Part shown: in pieces, positions 16,890-24,666 of the stretch
Layout of the letters: every line of letters starts with the position of its first letter
Numbering within the stretch: the first letter of the stretch is position 1
Origin: Aequorivita lipolytica
GTDB lineage: Bacteria; Bacteroidota; Bacteroidia; Flavobacteriales; Flavobacteriaceae
Direction: 5' to 3'
DNA length: 64,000 bases
Assembly: GCF_007997135.1 (NCBI RefSeq)
Contig: NZ_VORU01000004.1
Location: 248,001-312,000, forward strand
The notes under the pieces: generated by a model
Told to the model about the DNA's origin: nothing
Seen by the model: only the letters and a program-made list of their open reading frames with translations
The model's database searches: none
Translations under genes and position numbers: made by a program

Positions 16890-17280
16890 AAAAATAATTT
16901 TGAATGTTAATTTTTTCTATATTGGAAATATAGTGAATAGAATTAAAATTTTGCCTGAACGAATTTGGAAAATGGTTTGTTTTGGAAAATTATAAATTCA
17001 AAAGCCGCAACCTGAGAGGGTTGCGGCTTTTTTAATTAGAATAACATTTTTTTAAATATTTTCTCCATCCATACCACAAAAAGAAAATCATCAAGCCGTC
17101 GGAAATGGGAGGAAGTTAAAAAAGCTTAGCAATAATTTAATCGACTTCGGTTAATCTTTCTCAGTGAATGTTCTTCGATGCTTTGGGGAGCTAAAAAAAG
17201 TGAAAAGCCACTAACCGTTATTAAATATGGTCAATGACTTTTCTGTTTATGGTATCTGCGCAATAAATATAAATTGCAAA
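16890..17280. other. 391-bp gene-free space
   Basis: Apart from the hairpin at 17001-17033 I see no coding frame, RNA gene or repeat here. The sequence is A/T-rich and looks like decayed or promoter DNA. Confidence 0.5.
17001..17033. terminator. terminator-like hairpin, near-copy of the dnaK terminator
   Basis: A 12-bp stem (17001-17012 with 17019-17030) with loop TGAGAG and T residues after it. It differs from the hairpin at 16320 mainly by one compensating base pair in the stem. No plus-strand gene ends nearby, so it is either orphaned or serves the minus-strand lipoprotein remnant. Confidence 0.75.
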
Positions 17281-17854
17281 TTAGATTGGCGGTAAAATAG
17301 CCGACAATACACCCGCGAAGCCACAGTCTTCTGTAAAATTGAGCGAGCCGTTACCGAGTAGTTGTAATGTTACTGTGCAATTATTCACGCAGCCTGCAGT
17401 AACGGTTTCTGAATAGGTATAAGTATTGCCAACTTGAGACATCAAGGTCAAAGAGCCTATGCAAAACTCGTAGTCCACTGTCCCGACGGAAAAGTCGCAA
17501 GCCATGTGTACTGCTATGTTATAGATATTTCCATTAGAGTCAATACCCTTTCCCGCCCAATCAAGGGTGCCTTGAATGTCAGGGTTTTCATCATAACAAT
17601 CAATCAAGACCGAACATAAATTTTCCTGATTGAAATATCCATCGCCGTCCAGATCTATGGCATCGCCATGGGCCCTTTGGGCTGGAATGGCATTAACATT
17701 TACGTTGATTAGATGCCCATTATGGCATACGTAAACTTTGCCAGCATTTTTATCTTGTTGCCAGTTGTAGCTCGTTTATTTGGTCTGGATTGCCTTCTTT
17801 TTCGCAAGCAATGACCAAAAATACGCACAGTAAAACAAATACATAGTTTTTCAT
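17281..17854 (-). pseudogene. frameshifted lipoprotein
   Basis: A frame starting at 17854 encodes MKNYVFVLLCVFLVIACEKE, a lipoprotein signal with a cysteine lipobox, but it stops at 17750 after 34 residues. A second frame, open from 17775 to the stop at 17281, carries the rest: K-V-Y-V-C-H-N-G-H, A-I-P-A-Q-R-A-H-G-D, D-L-D-G-D-G-Y-F-N, then a beta-rich Cys-containing end. One single-base change within about 17753-17775 would join them into one lipoprotein near 190 residues. The C-H-N-G-H and H-G-D pattern resembles a short motif of other secreted Bacteroidota proteins. Either a real frameshift or a sequencing error explains it. Confidence 0.7.
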
Positions 17855-17891
17855 AATATAGAGTATTTAAGGTTAATTACGAATCATACTA

Positions 17892-18347
17892 TTAGTTCCA
17901 ACCGTTCATTCCGGGAGAAATCAATACAAGTTTATCTACGTTTTGGGGATATTTCAAGGTATAATCCACTGAAAGCATGGCACCCCATGAAAGTCCTACC
18001 AAACTGATTTTGCCAAGTTTGAGATGGGTGCGCAATTGTTCAATAATTTCATATCCATAAAGCTCCTCTCTTCCATTCCGCGTGTTGCCGTGGCCCAGGT
18101 CATCAAAAATAATGGTTTTGAATCCGTTGTTGTTTAAATAGGTTACTTGGTTATTCCAAATGTCGTGGTCCAAATAGCCGCCGTGTATTAAAATTAAAGA
18201 TTGACCACTTCCCGACGTTTCAAAATAAATCTTGTGGTCTTTTATATTGAGATAACTCTGAACCATTTGTTCCGGACGTAAAGCCTGCCCAAATGCGGTA
18301 AATTCCTGAAACATTAAGGTCAAAAGAAGTAAAACAATGAGTTTCAT
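17892..18347 (-). pseudogene. C-terminally truncated alpha/beta hydrolase
   Basis: The 151-residue frame has a signal peptide (to about residue 21), the oxyanion region L-I-L-I-H-G-G-Y and the nucleophile elbow G-L-S-W-G-A-M. It stops at S-P-G-M-N-G-W-N, right after the strand that normally follows the elbow. The catalytic Asp and His and the cap domain are missing, about half of the usual length of near 300 residues. The lipoprotein remnant begins 37 bp downstream, so a deletion probably fused unrelated DNA here. A complete paralog lies at 20344-21342. A functional short form is unlikely. Confidence 0.75.
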
Positions 18348-18618
18348 GTTTTCAAATATTAGAAGCGTATTTCATATAATATTTATTAAATCGAAGTTTC
18401 GTCTATTTATCCGAAAGAATAATACAATTGTATCGCCGTACAAAAAGAAACAACCCAAACCGTGAAATCGCAAACAAACTTTAAAATTAAACAAAGAATT
18501 ATAATTATTTAGTCATCTATGAAGTATCTAGTTGATAGTTGGATGCTTACGTTGTATCTTTAGGTACATTCTGAGAACGAAATACTCACTAAAGTGTACT
18601 AATTTAAAACTTACTATT

Positions 18619-19893
18619 ATGAAAACTATTATTTTAAAAAGACTTTCCGTTGCGGTTCTGCTATGTTTTTTGATAGTTTTGGCACCGACGGTAACAGCAC
18701 AGGCACTAAAAAATCATGTGGAATTTAAAGGAAAGATTACAGACGGTAATACCCAAGATCCCCTTGAGGCGGTAAGTATAAATTTGAAATATACCAATAT
18801 CAACACAATCAGTAATGTGGACGGAAATTTTGTGTTAAAGGTACCAGAAAGCGCAACCGATGGCACCTTGGTATTAACACTATTGGGGTACCAACCAAAG
18901 GAGGTAGCCATTAAAACACTTTCCAATAAGCAGAACATGATTACCCTGAACCCCAAAATAACGCAACTTTCGGAAGTGAATATTGCGACTTACATCAATG
19001 CGGAAGCCTTAGTAAAAAAAGTTTTTGAGAAGAAAGCCCAAAACAATTTGAACGATCCTGCGGTGATGACAGCTTTTTACAGGGAAACCATCAAAAGACG
19101 CAATCGGAACGTTTCGCTTACCGAGGCGGTGGTAAATCTTTATAGACAACCATATATGTCCAATTCCAAAGACGTGATTGAATTGCACAAGGCCAGAAAA
19201 AGCACGGATTACCGCCGTCTGGACACGGTGGCCTTCAAACTGCAGGGCGGGCCATTCGCGGCCTTATATCTCGATGTGATGAAATATCCTGAATATCTGT
19301 TTACAAATGAGACTATTGCCAACTATAACTACAACTTCGAGCCACCAAGTACTATTAACAGCAAACCGGTGCTTGTAGTTTTATTTATTCAGAAAGAAAC
19401 ATATGGCGATGCCTATTACAAGGGAAAACTGTTTATAGATGCCGATACACTTGCCCTGACCAGCGCGAGCTATAGTTTGGTGATTGTGGACAAAAAAGAA
19501 GCCAGTAAGCTATTTGTAAAAAAGAAACCCAATGACATCAATGTTTATCCATTAGAAACTTTTTATCACGTAGACTATCGCGAAAAGGATGGAAAATGGT
19601 ATTACGGTTACAGCAATATGCAACTGACCTTTAAAGTGGACCAAAGAGGGAAACTTTTCAATACCACTTATACCTTGGCCACCGAAATGGCGGTTACAGA
19701 TTGGGAAAATAATACCAGTGGAACAAAAGGACAAATTGAAAAAAGATTGAAACCCACGGTGGTAATGAGTGATGCGGTTTCCGGATTTTCCGATCCGGAT
19801 TTTTGGGGCCCCTATAACGTTATCGAACCCGAGGAATCCATAGAATCGGCAATCAACAAAATTCAGCGCAAGCTGGATAGAAACAAAGGCTGA
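18619..19893 (+). CDS. outer-surface protein with CarboxypepD_reg-like domain
   Basis: The ATG at 18619 is preferred over the frame's first start at 18532 because residues 1-27 from it form a clean Sec signal peptide (ending P-T-V-T-A-Q). The mature 424-residue precursor begins with a CarboxypepD_reg-like beta sandwich (F-K-G-K-I-T-D-G-N-T-Q-D-P-L-E, about 36-115), as in the plug regions of Bacteroidota outer-membrane proteins, followed by a long beta-rich domain of unknown role with F-Y-R-E-T-I-K-R and D-Y-R-E-K-D-G-K-W-Y. It lacks a TonB receptor barrel. A strong hairpin terminator follows. Confidence 0.8.
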   Translation: MKTIILKRLSVAVLLCFLIVLAPTVTAQALKNHVEFKGKITDGNTQDPLEAVSINLKYTNINTISNVDGNFVLKVPESATDGTLVLTLLGYQPKEVAIKTLSNKQNMITLNPKITQLSEVNIATYINAEALVKKVFEKKAQNNLNDPAVMTAFYRETIKRRNRNVSLTEAVVNLYRQPYMSNSKDVIELHKARKSTDYRRLDTVAFKLQGGPFAALYLDVMKYPEYLFTNETIANYNYNFEPPSTINSKPVLVVLFIQKETYGDAYYKGKLFIDADTLALTSASYSLVIVDKKEASKLFVKKKPNDINVYPLETFYHVDYREKDGKWYYGYSNMQLTFKVDQRGKLFNTTYTLATEMAVTDWENNTSGTKGQIEKRLKPTVVMSDAVSGFSDPDFWGPYNVIEPEESIESAINKIQRKLDRNKG

Positions 19894-19941
19894 ACATCTT
19901 TATATATTGGAGTGTGCATAAAAGCGATTAGAAAAATTTAT

Positions 19942-19981
19942 ATAAAATTGGAGCGATCCGCAAAGTCCGCTCTAATTTTAT
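19942..19981. terminator. hairpin terminator after the CarboxypepD_reg-like gene
   Basis: Arms 19942-19955 and 19968-19981 pair over 14 bp with one G:T position; the A/T-rich outer part provides the T-rich tail. It lies 49 bp after the stop at 19893. Confidence 0.75.
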
Positions 19982-20030
19982 AAGCTCGTTCTTTAATCAA
20001 CAATTAACCATTTTGGTGTTTTGAATTATT

Positions 20031-20312
20031 TTAAAAATAGAATTTTTTTGTGTGACTGATTTTCTTTTGCGGTACCAATTCGTCATATACAACATTGAAG
20101 TCAAACCCAAAAATGCCCTCCTTGGTTTCCATTCGGAAAAATAGCTTGCCGCCCACGCGTAGATCGTTCGTGTCTTTTGGGCAATGCCAATCGTCACCGG
20201 AAAAGTTCCATTTGGTAATGTGTTCGGGTTAGTTCTAGTATTCCCAAACTTTTTGGGAATCTGCATTTATTGAATTTTCCACGGTAATTTTTATTGCACT
20301 TATACTATTCAT
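20031..20312 (-). pseudogene. SRPBCC/AHSA1-type gene with two in-frame stops
   Basis: From an ATG at 20312 the minus strand reads V-E-N-S-I-N-A-D-S-Q-K-V-W-E-Y, then stop, N, stop, then P-E-H-I-T-K-W-N-F and D-D-W-H-C-P-K, R-V-G-G-K-L-F-F-R-M-E-T-K and G-F-D-F-N-V-V-Y-D-E-L-V-P. This is the conserved N-terminal two thirds of an AHSA1/SRPBCC domain protein with E-Y-W-T-x-P-E-H-I converted to two stop codons. The frame ends at 20031 well before the normal C-terminal helix, so it is also truncated. Everything else stays in one frame, which suggests recent inactivation. Confidence 0.85.
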
Positions 20313-20343
20313 ATTTTATTTTCCTTTTAAAAACTGAGACAAA

Positions 20344-21342
20344 TTATGTTTTCAAAAACTGAACAAGGGGAGTGATAAACTCTTGAAAAGCTTCAATATG
20401 TGGCAAGTGGCCAACGTCGGGTATTTCAACCAACTCAGCATTTGGAATGGCATCACGTGTCTTTTTGCCCAATTCATTATAAAGTCCCATCGTTTTCCGA
20501 ACTTCTTCTGAGACTAATGGTTTTCCCAAAGCGGTTCGGTCACGTGTACCTATGATCAAAAGTGTGGGAACTTTAATATTTGGAAATTCATACACCACGG
20601 GTTGGGTGAAAACCATCTCATAAGTTAAAGCTGCATTCCAGGCTATTAAAGGATAATTCTCGTTTAGCGTCCAACCTGCCAAGAGTTTTACCCACGGCTC
20701 ATATTCAGGTTTCCAGTTTCCATCGTAATAGCTTTCTTTTTGATATGCTTTTATTTTATCGTAATCTTTTTCAAGTTCGCTTTTATACCACCAATCTACA
20801 TTTTTATAGGGCACTTTTAGCTTCCAATCTTCAAGTCCGATAGGGTTTTCAAGAATCAATTTTTCAGTGGTTTCTGGATACATCAATGCGAAACGCGTTG
20901 CAAGCATCCCGCCCATTGAATGACCAAGAACGGCTATTTTTTTGATTCCCAAACTGTCTAGTAACATTTTGGTGTTTTCTGCCAATTGCTGAAAAGTATA
21001 TTGAAAATGTTCGGGCTTTGATGATTTTCCAAAACCTATTTGATCTGGTACCACTACGCGGAATCCTTCTTTTGTAAGTTGATTAATAGTAGTTTGCCAA
21101 TAAGCCCCATTAAAATTTTTTCCGTGAAGCAACAGAACATTTTTTCCATTATAGTTTTCGGGCATCGCATCCATATACCCCATTTTCAGATTTTGCTGCT
21201 GATTTTCGACGTTTATGAAAGAAACTTCAAAAGGGTATGTATAATTCTCAAGATTTATTTCCAGTTTCTCAACTTTATCATTTTGAGCCGAAATAGTTAT
21301 TGAATAAATAAGCAGTAGAAAAGTAGATAGTATTTTTTTCAT
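20344..21342 (-). CDS. secreted alpha/beta hydrolase
   Basis: The 332-residue protein has a signal peptide (about 1-19, ending I-S-A-Q), the oxyanion motif L-L-L-H-G-K-N-F-N-G, the nucleophile elbow G-H-S-M-G-G, the catalytic Asp region I-I-G-T-R-D-R-T and the His in D-V-G-H-L-P-H. All catalytic elements are present, so it should be active in the periplasm; the ester or epoxide substrate is unknown. It resembles the truncated copy at 17892-18347. A terminator-like hairpin (21412-21442) lies 70 bp before the start and a tandem copy lies at 21601. Confidence 0.92.
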   Translation of the reverse strand: MKKILSTFLLLIYSITISAQNDKVEKLEINLENYTYPFEVSFINVENQQQNLKMGYMDAMPENYNGKNVLLLHGKNFNGAYWQTTINQLTKEGFRVVVPDQIGFGKSSKPEHFQYTFQQLAENTKMLLDSLGIKKIAVLGHSMGGMLATRFALMYPETTEKLILENPIGLEDWKLKVPYKNVDWWYKSELEKDYDKIKAYQKESYYDGNWKPEYEPWVKLLAGWTLNENYPLIAWNAALTYEMVFTQPVVYEFPNIKVPTLLIIGTRDRTALGKPLVSEEVRKTMGLYNELGKKTRDAIPNAELVEIPDVGHLPHIEAFQEFITPLVQFLKT

Positions 21343-21411
21343 AACAATTTAAAGTATTGATTTTCTCTAAAAGTAAATGTTATGAGCAGCAATTAATATT
21401 AAGGTTTTAAT

Positions 21412-21442
21412 AAAAAAAAGAGCGACCCTAAAAGAGTCGCTC
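21412..21442 (-). terminator. intrinsic terminator on the minus strand
   Basis: Arms 21420-21429 and 21433-21442 pair over 10 bp with one mismatch; on the minus strand they are followed by eight T residues (the A-tract 21412-21419). It would stop transcription from the LRR gene before the hydrolase. Confidence 0.8.
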
Positions 21443-21600
21443 CATTCAAAAGCTTGTTTTTTAACCAAATATTAAGCTTTGAGGCTTTTGGAGTGGGTGG
21501 GGGCCACTTGGTTCAAAAACCTGGGGCAATCTACGAATAATTTCTAAACTATCAATGTATTTTAACGATTAAATCTGTTTTTGGTCGTGTTCCAAATAAT

Positions 21601-21622
21601 AAGCGACCCTTTCGGGTCGCTT
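21601..21622 (-). terminator. hairpin after the LRR gene
   Basis: Nine perfect pairs (21601-21609 with 21614-21622) around a TTTC loop, 25 bp after the LRR stop on the minus strand. The T-tract is weak, and the stem repeats that at 21420-21442. Confidence 0.65.
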
Positions 21623-21646
21623 GGAAAATGAGGAAATAGAATAGTG

Positions 21647-22360
21647 TTAATCTTCGTTTTCGTCCCGCTCCACAGCTATTATGGATTGGGCTGGTTGAAT
21701 TTGTGGGGAGTTATTGAATAAATCTATTTTTGCTCCTGAGTTAGACAGTAATACCACCGAAAAATCATCGGGATTGTTAAAATTATTCTCTGCTACCATG
21801 AGCTGTTTTAGGTTTTGACAACTGGCCAATCCTTGCGGTAATGCTCCATATAAATCGTTGTCAAAAACATTAAAGACTTCAATTTGCTTAAGGTTGCTAA
21901 GATTTTCGGGAACGGTTCCGCTTAATTGATTGCTGCTTAAATGCAATTGTTTAAGGTTTGAAAGATTTCCCAATGATTCTGGAATGCTTCCACTCACTGC
22001 TGTGCCGTTTATCGCCAAAACCTCCAATTGAGGCAGATTTCCCAACTCAGCAGGTATAGAACCAGAAATAGGATTGAATGATAATTCCAGTTTCTCCAAG
22101 CTTTTTAACTGTCCTAGAGAAGCAGGCAAAGTGCCGTTTAGGTTGTTGAACAAAAGGCTTATACCAATTATTTTGTTATTCTCGACCGTAACGCCGTACC
22201 AAGTTTCAACTGGTTGTTCCAGATTCCATTGGTTGTTCCATTTTAGTCCGTTGGTCGCAACGTATAGATCTAAAAGAACTTGTTTTTCCTGTTTGCTCAC
22301 TTGCGCAATTGCGAGTGACGCTATCAAAAAACATAAGCAGGTTAGTGTTGCCTTTTTCAT
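21647..22360 (-). CDS. secreted leucine-rich repeat protein
   Basis: The 237-residue protein has a signal peptide (about 1-19), then an N-terminal cap like plant-type LRRNT (L-L-D-L-Y-V-A-T-N-G-L-K-W-N-N-Q-W), followed by about five LRRs of 23-24 residues with the pattern G-x-I/L-P-x-x-L-G-x-L-x-x-L-x-x-L (residues about 73-190). The C-terminus is acidic and has no T9SS tail that I recognise. LRR proteins of this type bind proteins or surfaces; the partner is unknown. It is a single gene with its own downstream hairpins. Confidence 0.9.
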   Translation of the reverse strand: MKKATLTCLCFLIASLAIAQVSKQEKQVLLDLYVATNGLKWNNQWNLEQPVETWYGVTVENNKIIGISLLFNNLNGTLPASLGQLKSLEKLELSFNPISGSIPAELGNLPQLEVLAINGTAVSGSIPESLGNLSNLKQLHLSSNQLSGTVPENLSNLKQIEVFNVFDNDLYGALPQGLASCQNLKQLMVAENNFNNPDDFSVVLLSNSGAKIDLFNNSPQIQPAQSIIAVERDENED

Positions 22361-22454
22361 AGTTTGGGGCCATTAATTATTAAAGCTTAGTAAAAGAAAG
22401 CTAAAAGAAGTTAAAACCCAAAATTATTCGATGAAATGCACAAAAACCGATAAA

Positions 22455-23096
22455 TTATTTTGAAATTGTTAAGAGAGCCGTTTTATTCACTTCATGAACT
22501 CCATCAAACACTTCAATATTTAAGCGATCTTGGAAAAGTTTAAAGCCTTTTAAATGTTCCTCTGTTTTTCTGGCCTCGGTAATGAATTGGTCCTTATTTC
22601 CGTAGAGATAAATTACCTGAGCAGTTGGTTTTAAAAACTCAAAATCCTGTGGCTGCAATTCATTAGGGATTCCTCCAGAGTGCAGCACTAATTTATCGCA
22701 CTGGATTTTTCGGCTGGCCACCCAGCGCGTTGCAATGGAAACTCCCTGCGAGTACCCCAAAACAATTAAATTTGGAATTGCTCCTGAAACTTCCTTTTCA
22801 AAAACTGTATCCACATAGTTAAGTATATTTTTCGTTTCCAATTCTGTATTTTCCCGCGTAAGCCAAGAAGCGCCCACGTGTTTAAAGGCCTTATCTTGAT
22901 AGTATTTTGAAGGTGCTTGTGGAGCAATAACATAATTTTCTTCTTTATCCAATTCAGAAAAATAATTGATGAAATACTTGCTCAAATAACCCATTCCGTG
23001 GAAAACCATCCAAATATTCTTTGTTTTTGGAGTTAATTCATTGATTGTGTGATACGTATTAATAGTGGTGTAGGTAGCTTCTTTTTGGGTGCTCAT
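22455..23096 (-). CDS. cytoplasmic alpha/beta hydrolase (carboxylesterase/phospholipase type)
   Basis: The 213-residue protein lacks a signal peptide. It has F-H-G-M-G-Y at the oxyanion loop, the elbow G-Y-S-Q-G-V-S-I-A, an Asp in Y-G-N-K-D-Q-F-I and a His in D-G-V-H-E-V-N, which complete a catalytic triad in the order of the phospholipase/carboxylesterase family. The substrate is unknown. It is divergent from the menaquinone operon and shares the short 45-bp promoter region, where a TACATTTG -7 box points toward it. Confidence 0.9.
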   Translation of the reverse strand: MSTQKEATYTTINTYHTINELTPKTKNIWMVFHGMGYLSKYFINYFSELDKEENYVIAPQAPSKYYQDKAFKHVGASWLTRENTELETKNILNYVDTVFEKEVSGAIPNLIVLGYSQGVSIATRWVASRKIQCDKLVLHSGGIPNELQPQDFEFLKPTAQVIYLYGNKDQFITEARKTEEHLKGFKLFQDRLNIEVFDGVHEVNKTALLTISK

Positions 23097-23123
23097 TTTG
23101 TTGCGTTCTATTTTGTATTTTTA

Positions 23124-23131
23124 CAAATGTA
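23124..23131 (-). promoter_or_regulatory. TAnnTTTG -7 element (TACATTTG)
   Basis: Read on the minus strand, this perfect -7 box lies 27 bp before the ATG of the esterase at 23096. The divergent men operon starts only 11 bp to its right, so the two promoters overlap. Confidence 0.55.
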
Positions 23132-23141
23132 AAGCAATACA

Positions 23142-23564
23142 ATGAAGTACACCAACGAAGAAATTTTGGTCGCCTGCAACAAAATGTGCCCAAATACCCT
23201 GATGGAAACCCTGGAAATAGAATTCACTGAAGTAGGTGCTGATTATCTAATTGCCAGAATGCCCGTAACCCCAAAAGTACATCAGCCAGATGGGGTTCTC
23301 CACGGCGGAGCCTCTGTAGCTTTAGCGGAAAGTATAGGCAGTGCTGGAGCTTTCGTATTCCTAAATTCAGAAGAAATTGTAATTAGAGGTATTGAAATCG
23401 CTGCCAATCATGTTAAAAGCGTTCGTGACGGCTATGTTTACGCACACGCCAGCATACTCCATAAAGGAAGAACAACACAACTCTGGCAGATAAAAATAAC
23501 CAATGATGATGGCGCGCTAGTCTCAATGGTAAAACTAACAACCCTTACTCTGCCCAAAAAATAA
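23142..23564 (+). CDS. PaaI-family hotdog thioesterase, probable DHNA-CoA thioesterase
   Basis: The 140-residue single hotdog domain has the PaaI signature H-Q-P-D-G-V-L-H-G-G-A-S-V-A-L-A-E, where the Glu is the likely catalytic residue. It ends three bases before menF, which is followed by menD, so its most likely job is hydrolysis of 1,4-dihydroxy-2-naphthoyl-CoA in menaquinone synthesis. That role fits MenI/hotdog enzymes in other bacteria, but specificity is not visible in the sequence. Confidence 0.9.
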   Translation: MKYTNEEILVACNKMCPNTLMETLEIEFTEVGADYLIARMPVTPKVHQPDGVLHGGASVALAESIGSAGAFVFLNSEEIVIRGIEIAANHVKSVRDGYVYAHASILHKGRTTQLWQIKITNDDGALVSMVKLTTLTLPKK

Positions 23565-23567
23565 TTA

Positions 23568-24635
23568 ATGGATTTTCATCTACTGATCAAAAAAATTTCG
23601 AAACAATTGAAAGATGAATTGCCCTTGGTGGTCTATTCATTCCCCCAACAAAATACCGTGACGGCTTTGTTACAGAAAACCAATGAGCTTTTTGATATTT
23701 CTGAATTTAATGCCAATGGTTTTGTTTTTGCACCATTTGATTATAAAAACTCGACCTGTTTTATTCCTGAAAGCAATTCTGAAAAGTTGCAGAGCGAATT
23801 AATTGAATCTGAAATTAATTTGGCTTCAGTAAAAGTAAATGAAGACAACTCCGAAGAGAAAATCCATTTACAATTGGTTCAAAAAGCAATTGAAAATATC
23901 AAAAGACGAAATGCCAATAAAATTGTAATCTCACGTCCAAAAGATTTCCCATTACGCAACTTCTCTTTTGAACTATTGTTAACACGCTTGTTTTCTGCTT
24001 ATCCAACCGCTTTTCGATACATTTGGTACCATCCACAAACTGGGTTATGGTGCGGCGCTACTCCCGAAACTTTGGTGCAGGTGGAAAATGATTCGTTTAA
24101 AACAATGGCCTTGGCGGGAACGCAGCCATTTACAAACCGAAAACCAGTAATTTGGGGTCCTAAAGAATTGGACGAGCAACAATTGGTTACGGATGCAATA
24201 ACAAATAGTCTGCAGCGTGTTACTTCGGTATTAAAAGTTTCAAATCCACATACTCATCGTGCGGGATCTATGTATCATCTACGGACAGACATAACCGGTA
24301 TTTTGAAAAGAGGCAAAGCCACATTAACTAAGATTGCCGCCGCTTTGCACCCCACCCCCGCAGTTTGTGGCACTCCGCCAAAATTCGCCAAAGAATTTAT
24401 ACTTCAAAACGAAGGCTATAATCGTGAGTTTTATACTGGTTTTTTCGGACCAATACAAGAAAATGGTGCAACTGCAATGCTACTGGTAAACCTTCGTTGC
24501 ATGAAAATAGAGAACAATACAGCGCGTATTTTTGTAGGTGGCGGAATAACCATAGGTTCACAAGCAAAAGAGGAGTGGGAGGAAACCCAAAATAAAATGC
24601 AAACCATGCTACAAGTATTGGCTCCAATGCTATAA
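23568..24635 (+). CDS. menF: isochorismate synthase (chorismate-binding enzyme)
   Basis: The 355-residue protein is a chorismate-utilising enzyme with the C-terminal core from about residue 105. Diagnostic stretches are K-I-V-I-S-R, G-A-T-P-E-T-L-V, L-A-G-T-Q-P, H-P-T-P-A-V-C-G-T-P and R-E-F-Y-T-G-F-F-G-P. The H-P-T-P-A-V-C-G element is typical of isochorismate rather than anthranilate synthases. It converts chorismate to isochorismate, the first menaquinone step, and sits directly before menD, which uses that product. Length is a little short for MenF but usual in Bacteroidota. Confidence 0.93.
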   Translation: MDFHLLIKKISKQLKDELPLVVYSFPQQNTVTALLQKTNELFDISEFNANGFVFAPFDYKNSTCFIPESNSEKLQSELIESEINLASVKVNEDNSEEKIHLQLVQKAIENIKRRNANKIVISRPKDFPLRNFSFELLLTRLFSAYPTAFRYIWYHPQTGLWCGATPETLVQVENDSFKTMALAGTQPFTNRKPVIWGPKELDEQQLVTDAITNSLQRVTSVLKVSNPHTHRAGSMYHLRTDITGILKRGKATLTKIAAALHPTPAVCGTPPKFAKEFILQNEGYNREFYTGFFGPIQENGATAMLLVNLRCMKIENNTARIFVGGGITIGSQAKEEWEETQNKMQTMLQVLAPML

Positions 24636-24652
24636 TATTTTCGGCGTCTTCG

Positions 24653-24660
24653 TACCTTTG
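24653..24660 (+). promoter_or_regulatory. TAnnTTTG -7 element of menD (TACCTTTG)
   Basis: A perfect -7 box ends six bases before the ATG at 24667. It gives menD an internal promoter with an almost absent leader, and rules against the TTG start at 24658, which lies inside the box. Confidence 0.6.
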
Positions 24661-24666
24661 TATTGC

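Larger units (their letters stand above)
21343..21646. other. 304-bp spacer with two related hairpins
   Basis: Between the LRR stop and the hydrolase start lie two hairpins that share the AGCGACCC/GGGTCGCT stem, 180 bp apart. The segment between them (about 21450-21600) includes a G/C-rich imperfect hairpin near 21500-21530 but no coding frame that I could support. Confidence 0.5.

Noticed and set aside
19997-20266. 89-residue minus-strand frame starting M-Q-I-P-K-K-F-G-N
   Set aside because: It is a shifted frame over the SRPBCC pseudogene; the frame with family motifs is another one.
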